This document shows, piece after piece, positions 31,790-39,651 of a stretch of 64,000 nt of DNA. The stretch is from the NCBI GenBank assembly GCA_910575625.1, contig CAJTFD010000009.1, positions 1-64,000 on the forward strand. The letters are read 5' to 3'. The first letter of the stretch is position 1. Every line of letters starts with the position of its first letter. The translations under genes were made by a program, and so were the position numbers. Source of the stretch: Clostridia bacterium. Its GTDB lineage: Bacteria; Bacillota; Clostridia; Lachnospirales; Lachnospiraceae. Under the pieces are notes generated by a model, which searched no databases, was not told the origin of the DNA, and saw only the letters and a list, made by a program, of their open reading frames with translations.

Positions 31790-33764
31790 GGCAAAGGCAA
31801 AGACCACGCAGAAAATGACCCGTGACGGCGTTGTGGAAACCAACCAAGCCACCGGGGAGCAGACCCGCAAGAGCCAAAGGGAAACAGACGATTTTTCCGG
31901 GGACGCAGCGGAAAACATGACCGGGAAAGCCCTAAACCATGCCGCCACCGAAAGGCGGCGTCACAAGGCGAAGAAACGCCGGAGAAAGGCAAAAAAGGAC
32001 GCAAAGCAGGCGGCAAAGGCGGCAGCACAGCCGCAGGCTTCCCGCCTGCAATTCAAGGAGGAAGAACGCACCGACCCGGAACTTGCAAAGTATGTGAAGA
32101 AATCTGAAAAAGCCGCTGACCGACTGGAAGCGGCAAGGGAAAAGATACCCAAGCAGAAACGTATTAAGGCGGCAAGGAAATTTGACGAGGAAACGGGGCG
32201 GGCAAAGACCCGCCTTTACTTTGAAAAGACCGACAAGCCGCCAAACGGGAAGCTGCACCACAACCCGGCTGACCGCCCCGTGCGGGAAATCAAGAACTAT
32301 GTGCATGGGAAAGTAAGCGAGGTTGAGAAAGACAATTCCGGCGTTGAGGGGGCGCACAAATCGGAGAAAGCCGCAGAACGGGCGGGCAGCTACGCAAGCC
32401 GGAAGCTGAAAGAGGGCTACCGAAGCCACAAGCTGAAACCCTACCGGGCAGCCGCCAAAGCGGAAGCAGCGTCACAGAAAGCAGATACAAACTATCTCTA
32501 CCACAAGACGTTAAAGGAGAACCCGGAGCTTGCAGGCAACCCCCTCTCCCGTTTCCACCAGAAACAGCAGATAAAGCGGCAGTACGCAAAGGATTTACGG
32601 GCGGCGCAGAAAGCCGGGAAAACAGCCGGAAAGACCGCCGGCGCAGCAAAGAACACCCGCAAAACGGCGCAGAAAGCCGGGGAAGCCACGAAAAAGACAA
32701 CGGACTTTATCGCCCGCCACTGGAAAGGCATACTGACCGTGGGCGTGTTCCTGCTCCTTATCGTGATGATATTTACCGGGCTATCTTCCTGCGCTGCAAT
32801 CATACAGGGCGGCGTTTCCTCAATCGTTGGCACTTCCTACACCGCCGAGGACGAAGCAATCCGGCAGGTGGAAGCCGACTACAAGGAACTGGAAAGCGGC
32901 TTGCGGGAGGAAATCGCTGACATAGAAACGGGCTACCCGGACTATGACGAATACCAGTACCATTTAGACGAAATCGGACACAACCCCTTTGCCCTTGCGT
33001 CCTACCTTACCGCCAAGCTCTACGACTACACAAGGGAGGAAGCGCAGGCAGAAATACAGGCATTGTTTGAAAAGCAGTACACCCTTACCCTGCGGGAAGA
33101 AATACAGACACGCTACCGCACGGAAACCACCACCGACCCGGAAACCGGGGAAACCACCACCGAAGAAATCCCCTACGATTATTACATTCTTCATGTGACG
33201 CTGACAAACAAAAACATTGAAACCCTTGCCGGGGAACTCCTTACCCCGGAACAGAAAGAAATGTTTGACGTTTACATGGAAACCAAAGGCAACAAGCCGG
33301 ACGTGTTCGGGGACGACTACGCAACAGGAACGCCGGGCAGCGGGGAATACACAGACTATGAGATACCCCCGGAAGCCCTCTCTGATGAACGCTTTGCCGC
33401 CATGATTGCGGAAGCGGAAAAATACTTAGGCTACCCCTATGTATGGGGCGGCAGCTCCCCGTCAACGTCCTTTGACTGTTCGGGCTTTGTGTGTTGGGTA
33501 ATCAACCAATCCGGCGTTGGGAGTGTCGGCAGGACAACGGCGCAGGGCATTTTCAACCACACCACGCCCATTGCGCCAAGCGAAGCCAAGCCGGGGGACA
33601 TTATCTTTTTCACGGGGACTTATGACAGCGGTTCGGCGGTTAGCCATGTGGGGATTTATGCAGGAAACGGCATGATGATACATTGCGGCAACCCTATCTC
33701 CTACGCTTCCGTCAACACCCCTTACTGGCAGTCGCATTTTTATTCCTACGGCAGACTTCCATAA
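31776..33764 (+). CDS. NlpC/P60 cell-wall hydrolase of the T4SS
   Basis: 662 residues from ATG 31776. A long basic cytoplasmic region (1-305), one membrane segment near 314-335 (GILTVGVFLLLIVMIFTGLS), a lysozyme-like/linker region, then a C-terminal NlpC/P60 domain (about 540-662): catalytic Cys in FDCSGFVCW, His in SHVGIYAG. It should open peptidoglycan for the conjugation channel, like the VirB1/Orf14 proteins. It is the last gene of the tightly overlapping T4SS block. Confidence 0.9.
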   Translation: MQEFKAKAKTTQKMTRDGVVETNQATGEQTRKSQRETDDFSGDAAENMTGKALNHAATERRRHKAKKRRRKAKKDAKQAAKAAAQPQASRLQFKEEERTDPELAKYVKKSEKAADRLEAAREKIPKQKRIKAARKFDEETGRAKTRLYFEKTDKPPNGKLHHNPADRPVREIKNYVHGKVSEVEKDNSGVEGAHKSEKAAERAGSYASRKLKEGYRSHKLKPYRAAAKAEAASQKADTNYLYHKTLKENPELAGNPLSRFHQKQQIKRQYAKDLRAAQKAGKTAGKTAGAAKNTRKTAQKAGEATKKTTDFIARHWKGILTVGVFLLLIVMIFTGLSSCAAIIQGGVSSIVGTSYTAEDEAIRQVEADYKELESGLREEIADIETGYPDYDEYQYHLDEIGHNPFALASYLTAKLYDYTREEAQAEIQALFEKQYTLTLREEIQTRYRTETTTDPETGETTTEEIPYDYYILHVTLTNKNIETLAGELLTPEQKEMFDVYMETKGNKPDVFGDDYATGTPGSGEYTDYEIPPEALSDERFAAMIAEAEKYLGYPYVWGGSSPSTSFDCSGFVCWVINQSGVGSVGRTTAQGIFNHTTPIAPSEAKPGDIIFFTGTYDSGSAVSHVGIYAGNGMMIHCGNPISYASVNTPYWQSHFYSYGRLP

Positions 33765-33778
33765 AAAATATTGTTGAG

Positions 33779-34102
33779 TGACAATTATAACTGATAAAGT
33801 TGCAAAAAAGATTGATAATTTACAATTAAAAATGATAAAAGCTGTTCTGACAAAAAAGTGACAAATAGCTTGATAAAAACAGTATGAAAATGACAATTAT
33901 GATTGATAATGCGGGGCTGTTTCTAAAACGCATATCTACTCGCAAAAAATATTTTAGTGTGATTGCGTCTAAGTGCAGCCTTGCTTTTATGCCGGATGAA
34001 ACCAAAAGGTATTTTATCAAACATAATTGTAAAAATCGTGCTGGAAATTATCAGTTTTAATTGTAAACAGACAAATATTTAGTGACAATTAAGTTTGATA
34101 AT
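33779..34102. repeat. four TGACAATTA..TTGATAAT repeats in non-coding region
   Basis: The 364-bp gap after the hydrolase gene carries four direct repeats: TGACAATTATAACTGATAA (33779-33797), TGACAAATAGCTTGATAA (33859-33876), TGACAATTATGATTGATAAT (33891-33910) and TGACAATTAAGTTTGATAAT (34083-34102). Two partly inverted relatives lie at 33813-33838 and 34048-34069. The gap is AT-rich and has no gene. The repeats look like protein-binding sites for a regulator of the downstream genes. Confidence 0.7.
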
Positions 34103-34128
34103 TCTGCAAACAGGAGGGATATTTTTCT

Positions 34129-34380
34129 ATGATGAAACTGGAACGTATCATTGCGGAGATTGAGAAAACAAAAGACACAATCTCCAAACAGCAGGCAAAA
34201 CTTAGGGAACTGGAAGCACAGAAAACCGAGGTTGAAAACCTGCAAATCGTACAAATGGTTCGGGCGTTACGCATGACCCCGGCAGAGCTTTCCACCTTTT
34301 TACAGGGCAAGCCGGACAACGCCCCGGCAGCAACCGCAGGCACGCTTTTTTCAAGACAGGAGGACACCGAGAATGAGTAA
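34129..34380 (+). CDS. DUF4315 family protein
   Basis: 83 residues from ATG 34129 (AGGAGGG upstream). A coiled coil (KLERIIAEIEKTKDTISKQQ) followed by IVQMVRALRMTPAELSTFLQ is the DUF4315 signature of ICEs. Function unknown. Overlaps the next gene by 8 bp. Confidence 0.82.
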   Translation: MMKLERIIAEIEKTKDTISKQQAKLRELEAQKTEVENLQIVQMVRALRMTPAELSTFLQGKPDNAPAATAGTLFSRQEDTENE

Positions 34381-35161
34381 AAAAATCTTACATACCTTTA
34401 TCGCACTTGCCGCCGCCCTTATCCTTACGGGCGGCTTTTCCATGACCGCCTACGCAGGCGGCGGGGAGGAATACGAAACCGAAGAACCCACGCCCGCACC
34501 AGAGCCGGAGAAAACGGCAGAACCGAGCGACCCGCTGACCCCGGAGGGGAACGCTACCCTTGTTGATGATATTTGGGGAGAGAACAAGCAGCTCATCACA
34601 GTAACCACCAAGAACGGCAATTATTTTTATATCCTCATAGACCGTGCCGCCGAGGGGGAAAACACCGTGCATTTCCTTAACATGGTGGACGAAGCCGACC
34701 TCATGGCACTGATTGAGGACGGGGAGAAAGAGGAAACAACCGTCATGCCGCAGACCTGCACCTGCAAGGAGAAATGCGAAGCCGGGGCGGTCAACGAAAG
34801 CTGCCCCGTGTGCCTTAACAACCGTAATTCCTGCACTGGCATAGAGAAAGAAACCGAAGCCGAGCCGGAACAGCCAAAGGACAATAAAGGCACAAAGAGC
34901 CTGCTCCTGCTCTTTCTGCTGACGCTCTTTGCAGGCGGCGGGGCGTTCTATTATTTCAAGTTTATCAAGCCAAAGGACACCGCAAAGGGCAGCCCGGATT
35001 TTTCCGATTTTGACTTTGACGAGGACGAAGAAAGCGGCTACGAGGACGACACCGACCTTGACGACTACGGGGACGATACGGAGGACACAGAGTACGGCGC
35101 AGACGACACCGAAGCGGACGGGGAAACAGAGCTTGAAGATGATACGGAGGGCGGCTTATGA
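34373..35161 (+). CDS. DUF4366 membrane-anchored surface protein
   Basis: 262 residues from ATG 34373. Signal peptide (1-28, LILTGGFSMTAYAGG), a conserved extracellular domain (WGENKQLITVTTKNGNYFYI, then ENTVHFLNMVDEADLM), a cysteine-rich stretch TCTCKEKC...CPVC (about 124-142), a membrane segment (about 182-202) and a very acidic tail. DUF4366 (CD1107 family) is a constant part of Tn1549-like ICEs. A role at the mating surface is inferred from its topology. Confidence 0.85.
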   Translation: MSKKILHTFIALAAALILTGGFSMTAYAGGGEEYETEEPTPAPEPEKTAEPSDPLTPEGNATLVDDIWGENKQLITVTTKNGNYFYILIDRAAEGENTVHFLNMVDEADLMALIEDGEKEETTVMPQTCTCKEKCEAGAVNESCPVCLNNRNSCTGIEKETEAEPEQPKDNKGTKSLLLLFLLTLFAGGGAFYYFKFIKPKDTAKGSPDFSDFDFDEDEESGYEDDTDLDDYGDDTEDTEYGADDTEADGETELEDDTEGGL

Positions 35162-35346
35162 CGTGGTTCACAGACAGCCCTTTTGAAAAGATGATGACAC
35201 AGAAACCGGGACACGGGCGGCATGGGGGCGACACACCGCCCGTCCCCCGTTCCCCGGCTTGTACTGGCTGCCCTTATAACAAGGGGCTATCCCCTTGTAT
35301 CGGGTACTGTATCAAGAAGTTGCAATCTGATATAAAAAAGAAATAA
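35158..35346 (+). CDS. small cysteine-rich ICE protein
   Basis: 62 residues from ATG 35158, overlapping the upstream stop (ATGA). MTWFTDSPFEKMM is followed by a cysteine cluster CTGCPYNKGLSPCIGYCIKK (about 36-55). Regularly found after DUF4366 in these elements. Function unknown; a metal site is possible. Confidence 0.7.
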   Translation: MTWFTDSPFEKMMTQKPGHGRHGGDTPPVPRSPACTGCPYNKGLSPCIGYCIKKLQSDIKKK

Positions 35347-35436
35347 AATAATGTTCCAATTCTTATTTCTGTTCGTATGGTTTTCCGATAAAAAATATGA
35401 TAAAATAAATATCTATTATATATCGGGAGGGATAAA

Positions 35437-36588
35437 ATGAGTATTCTTAATACTTTCGTTGCTGACATTAAAAATAGAAAGTCCTTTAAGGAACTTGATA
35501 AAAGAAAAAACGTAACAGATGAATACACTAACTCCGAATATCCTCATTTAACATTCAAAATAAATAATATTGCTGACTATATGGAGATTATAAGTGTTTT
35601 AAGCAAAGTTAAAGCAGAAGATTTTGTAAATGGGGAAATTATCTATCGGGGAATGTCTGATAAAGACTGGAAACTCATACCCACGCTAGGACGTTATAAT
35701 GATTTAAGTGAGGGGCAAGAATATAATCTTGTTCACAATTTACTTTCATTACGTCCAGAAGCGTTTGTAAACCTCAATTCAAACTTTGAAATTTTGTCTA
35801 AAATGCAACATTATGAGTTACCTACAAGATTACTTGATTTTACTACTAACCCGTTAATTGCTTTATTTTTTGCTTGTAATGATTTAATCAATAAAAAAGA
35901 CGCTAGAATTGTATGTCATAGGGCTTGCGTTGATATTTCAAACAATCCAATAATAGAAGCGATTTGTGGATTTTATAATTATTTTACACAAGATGATATT
36001 CTCTTAGATGATTTGAAAATATCGCCACAGAAATACATACGCAGCTTATACCGCCAAAAAGACGAACGGATTTTAGTCGCACGTCCTTTATATTGGAATG
36101 AGCGAATACAACGCCAAAATGCCATTTTTATGATTTTTCCTAACCGTTTATTTGACCAGTATGGGCTATGGGCTTATGGTGGAAGAATTGATTACGAACG
36201 CCATTGGAACAACAACAAAAACTATACATCTCTTGAAATGATAGAAAAAGAGCCATTAAAGAAAATGTATAAGTTTGCAGACCAAAGAGATTTTTATATC
36301 ACACATTCATCAGTTTCTAAAATGTTTGATTTTTATGAAGCTGATGATACCATTAAACAAGCACTTACTGAATGGAAAGAGCCATTTAAAAAACGCTTTT
36401 CATTTAGGAGTGAAATTGAACCTATTGAACCAGACACCTTAAAAAAAGAGTTTTGCAGCATTATCATTGACAAAAAGATAAAAGAAACTATTTTACATGA
36501 ATTGAGGACATTAGGAATTGACGAAGCCTATGTTTATCCAGAATTACAATATACTGCAAGAAAATTAAAAAATATATATTTAGTATAA
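35437..36588 (+). CDS. FRG-domain protein, AT-rich cargo
   Basis: 383 residues from ATG 35437 (GGGAGGG upstream). FRG domain with the IIYRGMSDKDWKLIPTLGRY motif (about 68-87) and MQHYELPTRLLDFTTNPLIA (about 125-144). FRG-domain proteins are uncharacterised; several occur in phage-defence settings. The gene is much more AT-rich than its flanks, has its own terminator, and splits the conserved order between the small Cys-rich gene and topB, so it was acquired separately. Confidence 0.85.
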   Translation: MSILNTFVADIKNRKSFKELDKRKNVTDEYTNSEYPHLTFKINNIADYMEIISVLSKVKAEDFVNGEIIYRGMSDKDWKLIPTLGRYNDLSEGQEYNLVHNLLSLRPEAFVNLNSNFEILSKMQHYELPTRLLDFTTNPLIALFFACNDLINKKDARIVCHRACVDISNNPIIEAICGFYNYFTQDDILLDDLKISPQKYIRSLYRQKDERILVARPLYWNERIQRQNAIFMIFPNRLFDQYGLWAYGGRIDYERHWNNNKNYTSLEMIEKEPLKKMYKFADQRDFYITHSSVSKMFDFYEADDTIKQALTEWKEPFKKRFSFRSEIEPIEPDTLKKEFCSIIIDKKIKETILHELRTLGIDEAYVYPELQYTARKLKNIYLV

Positions 36589-36598
36589 ACAGTATTGA

Positions 36599-36630
36599 GA
36601 GCAGTTGACACTTTTTAACTGCTCTTTTTT
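36599..36630 (+). terminator. terminator after FRG gene
   Basis: GAGCAGTT (36599-36606) pairs with AACTGCTC (36617-36624), then TTTTTT. Confidence 0.88.
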
Positions 36631-36653
36631 CATGCCAAAAGGAGGAAATCTAT

Positions 36654-38750
36654 ATGCAATTAGTAATCGCAGAAAAACCAAGCGTTGCAATGTCAATCGC
36701 CGCCGTAATCGGCGCAGGTGAAAGAAAGGACGGCTACATGGAGGGCGCAGGTTTTCTTGTTAGCTGGTGTGTGGGACACCTTGCGGGACTGGCAGACGCT
36801 ACCCATTACGGGGATTTTAAGAAATGGCGTTATGAGGACTTGCCAATCCTGCCCCGGACGTGGGAAACCGTCATATTCCCGGACAAGGAGGAACAGTTTG
36901 AAACCTTGAAAAACCTCATGCACAGAAAAGACGTGGAAGCCCTTATATGCGCCACGGACGCAGGACGTGAGGGGGAACTGATTTTCCGCTTTGTCTACGA
37001 AAAAGCCGGATGTAAAAAGCCATTCTACCGCCTATGGATAAGCAGCATGGAGGAAAGCGCAATCAGAAAGGGCTTTGAAGATTTACGGGACGGACACGAC
37101 TACGACCCGTTATATCACTCCGCATTATGCCGGGCAAAGGCTGACTGGCTAATCGGTATCAATGCGACCCGGCTTTTCTCCGTCCTCTACAACCACACCT
37201 TGAACGTGGGGCGGGTACAGACACCGACCCTCTCCCTGCTTGTGGAACGGGACAACGCCATATCGGATTTTCAGAAGAAAAAATATTATGTGGTACATAT
37301 CGGCAACGGCACGTTTGAAGCGGCAAGCCCGCCCTACACAGAGAAAGCCGAAGCCGAAAAGCTCCGCAAGGATTGTGACGGAGAAAACGCCGTCTGCACT
37401 TCCCTTGTCCGGGAGGAAAAGACCGAGAACCCGCCCCGCCTTTACGACTTAACGACCTTGCAGCGGGAAGCAAACAGGCTTTACGGCTACACCGCCAAAC
37501 AGACCCTTGACTACACCCAATCGCTCTATGAAAAGAAGCTATGCACCTACCCCCGGACGGACAGCCAATATCTCACGGACGATATGCTCCCCACGGCTGA
37601 AAATATTGTGTCCGGGCTTTTCGGCACACTGGACTTTGCAAAAGGCGTTGACCTTGCCCCGGACTACTCCCGGATATTAAACAGCAAGAAAGTAACCGAC
37701 CACCACGCAATCATTCCCACCGCCGAAGCGGTAAAGACGGATAAGGACAGCCTGCCCGAAAGCGAAAGAAATATCCTGCTTTTACTTTCCATGAAACTGT
37801 TATCCGCAACGGCGCAGCCCTACCGATACGAAGCCGTGACCGCTTCCCTCTCCTGCGGCGGCGTGACCTTTACAGCAAAAGGAAAGACCGTCAAATGCGA
37901 GGGCTTTAAGGAACTGGAACGCCGCTTCCGTGCCACCTTAAAAACCAAGCCGGAGGACGGGAAAACAGCAAAAGAAAACCCCTTGCCGGAGCTGACCGAG
38001 GGACAGGAAATCAAGGCAAAAGCAGCCATGACCGAGCATGACACAACGCCCCCGAAAGCCTATACGGAAGATACTTTACTGTCCGCAATGGAACGGGCAG
38101 GAAGCGGGGACATTACCGAGGACGCAGAGCGAAAAGGGTTAGGCACTCCCGCCACCCGTGCGGCGGTACTGGAAAAACTTGTGCAGGCGGGATTTGTGGA
38201 GAGGAAGAAAAAGCAGCTTATCCCCACCAAAGACGGCAAGAACCTTGTCGCCGTCCTGCCCGACACCCTCACAAGCCCGAAGCTGACCGCTGAATGGGAA
38301 AACGCTCTGGCGGAGATTGCAAAAGGAGAAGCCGACCCGGACAGCTTCATGCGTGGCATTGAAGCAATGGCGGCGGGGCTTGTGAAAGAATATGCCGCCG
38401 TCCCGGAGGAAAAGAAAAAGCTGTTTGCGCCGGAGCGAAAGGAAATCGGCAAGTGTCCCCGGTGTGGCTCTCCCGTCTATGAGGGGAAGAAAAATTTTTA
38501 TTGCAGCAGCAAAGACTGTCAATTCTCCATGTGGAAAAATGACCGCTTTTTTACAGGCAAGAAAAAGGAGCTGACCGCTTCCATTGCCGCCGCTTTACTT
38601 AGCAAAGGCAGGGCAGCCATGAAAGGCTTGTATTCCGAGAAAACGGGCAAGACCTATGACGCTGACGTGCTGCTTGCGGACACGGGAGAAAAGTATGTCA
38701 ATTACAAAATCGAGTTGAAGCAGACCAAGAAGCCAAAACCGAAGAAGTAA
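36654..38750 (+). CDS. topB: DNA topoisomerase III, ICE type
   Basis: 698 residues from ATG 36654 (AAAGGAGG upstream). TOPRIM start LVIAEKPSVAMSIAAVIG, the CATDAGREGELIF motif (about 100-112), catalytic Tyr in CTYPRTDSQY (about residue 299), RAGSGDITEDAERKGLGTPA (about 481-500) and a C-terminal zinc motif CPRCGSPVYEG..FYCSSKDCQF (about 599-623). Type IA enzymes untangle single strands during transfer or replication. Length is normal and no defect is seen. Confidence 0.95.
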   Translation: MQLVIAEKPSVAMSIAAVIGAGERKDGYMEGAGFLVSWCVGHLAGLADATHYGDFKKWRYEDLPILPRTWETVIFPDKEEQFETLKNLMHRKDVEALICATDAGREGELIFRFVYEKAGCKKPFYRLWISSMEESAIRKGFEDLRDGHDYDPLYHSALCRAKADWLIGINATRLFSVLYNHTLNVGRVQTPTLSLLVERDNAISDFQKKKYYVVHIGNGTFEAASPPYTEKAEAEKLRKDCDGENAVCTSLVREEKTENPPRLYDLTTLQREANRLYGYTAKQTLDYTQSLYEKKLCTYPRTDSQYLTDDMLPTAENIVSGLFGTLDFAKGVDLAPDYSRILNSKKVTDHHAIIPTAEAVKTDKDSLPESERNILLLLSMKLLSATAQPYRYEAVTASLSCGGVTFTAKGKTVKCEGFKELERRFRATLKTKPEDGKTAKENPLPELTEGQEIKAKAAMTEHDTTPPKAYTEDTLLSAMERAGSGDITEDAERKGLGTPATRAAVLEKLVQAGFVERKKKQLIPTKDGKNLVAVLPDTLTSPKLTAEWENALAEIAKGEADPDSFMRGIEAMAAGLVKEYAAVPEEKKKLFAPERKEIGKCPRCGSPVYEGKKNFYCSSKDCQFSMWKNDRFFTGKKKELTASIAAALLSKGRAAMKGLYSEKTGKTYDADVLLADTGEKYVNYKIELKQTKKPKPKK

Positions 38751-38754
38751 CCCA

Positions 38755-38865
38755 CAGAAGAATAGCAAGCATAGGGATTGAGTACCCAATCCCGTAAAAA
38801 CCCCACTTTTCCGTCCTGCGGACTTGTGGGGTTTTTGCTTGTTGGGAAGTGTCCCAAACCCTCTG
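38755..38865 (-). repeat. oriT-like segment, inverted copy
   Basis: In reverse orientation this 111-bp segment matches 50893-51000, which lies just upstream of mobC. Shared words include GAGGGTTTGGGACACTTCCC, GGGATTGGGTACTCAATCCC and TATGCTTGCTATTCTTC. A GGGATTG/CAATCCC hairpin is in both. A second hairpin uses AAAAACCCCAC/GTGGGGTTTTT here (38796-38806, 38826-38836) but TTCC/GGAA-type pairs in the other copy, so structure is kept while sequence differs. The same hairpin may terminate topB transcription. Confidence 0.85.
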
Positions 38866-38873
38866 TTTCATTA

Positions 38874-38901
38874 TTGAAATTCCCAAGATATATGCTATAA
38901 T
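38874..38901 (+). promoter_or_regulatory. promoter of HEPN-motif gene
   Basis: TTGAAA (38874-38879) and TATAAT (38896-38901) with 16-bp spacing, 38 bp before the gene start. Confidence 0.65.
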
Positions 38902-38938
38902 TTTTATGTGTTTCAAGATTATGAAATGGGGGCTAAAT

Positions 38939-39577
38939 ATGCAAAAAAATGACCTAGCAACTGAATTAAGAAACTCTCTCCTGCGTTTAACAAACATAAA
39001 TGACTGCTTTTTACTTTATAAAAAATTGCTGACCTATCAAAATGAAATGAATAGTGAAATGAATATTGCACCTGCCTTTTTTCAGATGGTTATGTATTCA
39101 TTAGAACATACTTATATAATTGACCTCTTTAAATTTTATGATAGGGATAGAAATTCTAAAGGATTAAGGAAAGCAATCAATTTATGCGAACAACATAGTG
39201 CATTATTTCCTAAAGAACGTATTATTGGTAAAGATATTAAAACTAATAAAGATAAGATAGTCAAAATCAACGTTATTAAAGACATAAGAGAAGCAAGAGA
39301 AAAATTAACAAATATAGAACCTGTTGTAGATTACCTAAAAGGACGCAGAGATAGTTACTACGCCCATACTGATAAAAATTATATTGACGATATACCGAAA
39401 CTATCTTCCGACTATCCCTTGTCATATAAACAAATTGCAGACTTAATTCATTTAGCTAATAACATTCTGAATACATTACTGCAAGACCTATGTGGAGAGG
39501 TAGTCGCACAACGAAGTACAAATTATGATGATGTGACAAAATTATTCAGCATACTTAAAGCACATCAAAACAACTAA
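38939..39577 (+). CDS. HEPN-motif (AbiU2-like) protein, AT-rich cargo
   Basis: 212 residues from ATG 38939. All-helical prediction with a candidate HEPN RNase motif R-x5-H in GRRDSYYAHTDKN (about residues 145-157), and a preceding DLFKFYDRD segment (about 57-65). The pattern resembles AbiU2-type HEPN proteins linked to abortive infection. It is AT-rich, has its own promoter and terminator, and sits between topB and the ArdC-type gene, so it is separate cargo. A standalone defence role is inference. Confidence 0.7.
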   Translation: MQKNDLATELRNSLLRLTNINDCFLLYKKLLTYQNEMNSEMNIAPAFFQMVMYSLEHTYIIDLFKFYDRDRNSKGLRKAINLCEQHSALFPKERIIGKDIKTNKDKIVKINVIKDIREAREKLTNIEPVVDYLKGRRDSYYAHTDKNYIDDIPKLSSDYPLSYKQIADLIHLANNILNTLLQDLCGEVVAQRSTNYDDVTKLFSILKAHQNN

Positions 39578-39587
39578 ATAATCGTTC

Positions 39588-39624
39588 TAGCAGTAAATTC
39601 ACATGAGTTTACTGCTATTTTTTT
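39588..39624 (+). terminator. terminator after HEPN gene
   Basis: TAGCAGTAAA (39588-39597) pairs with TTTACTGCTA (39608-39617), then a run of T. Confidence 0.88.
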
Positions 39625-39651
39625 ACCCAATTTTAGAAAGGAGCTATGCCA

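Noticed and set aside
33765-34128. CRISPR array in the AT-rich repeat region
   Set aside because: Repeats are short (18-20 bp), irregularly spaced and diverged, with no cas genes nearby.
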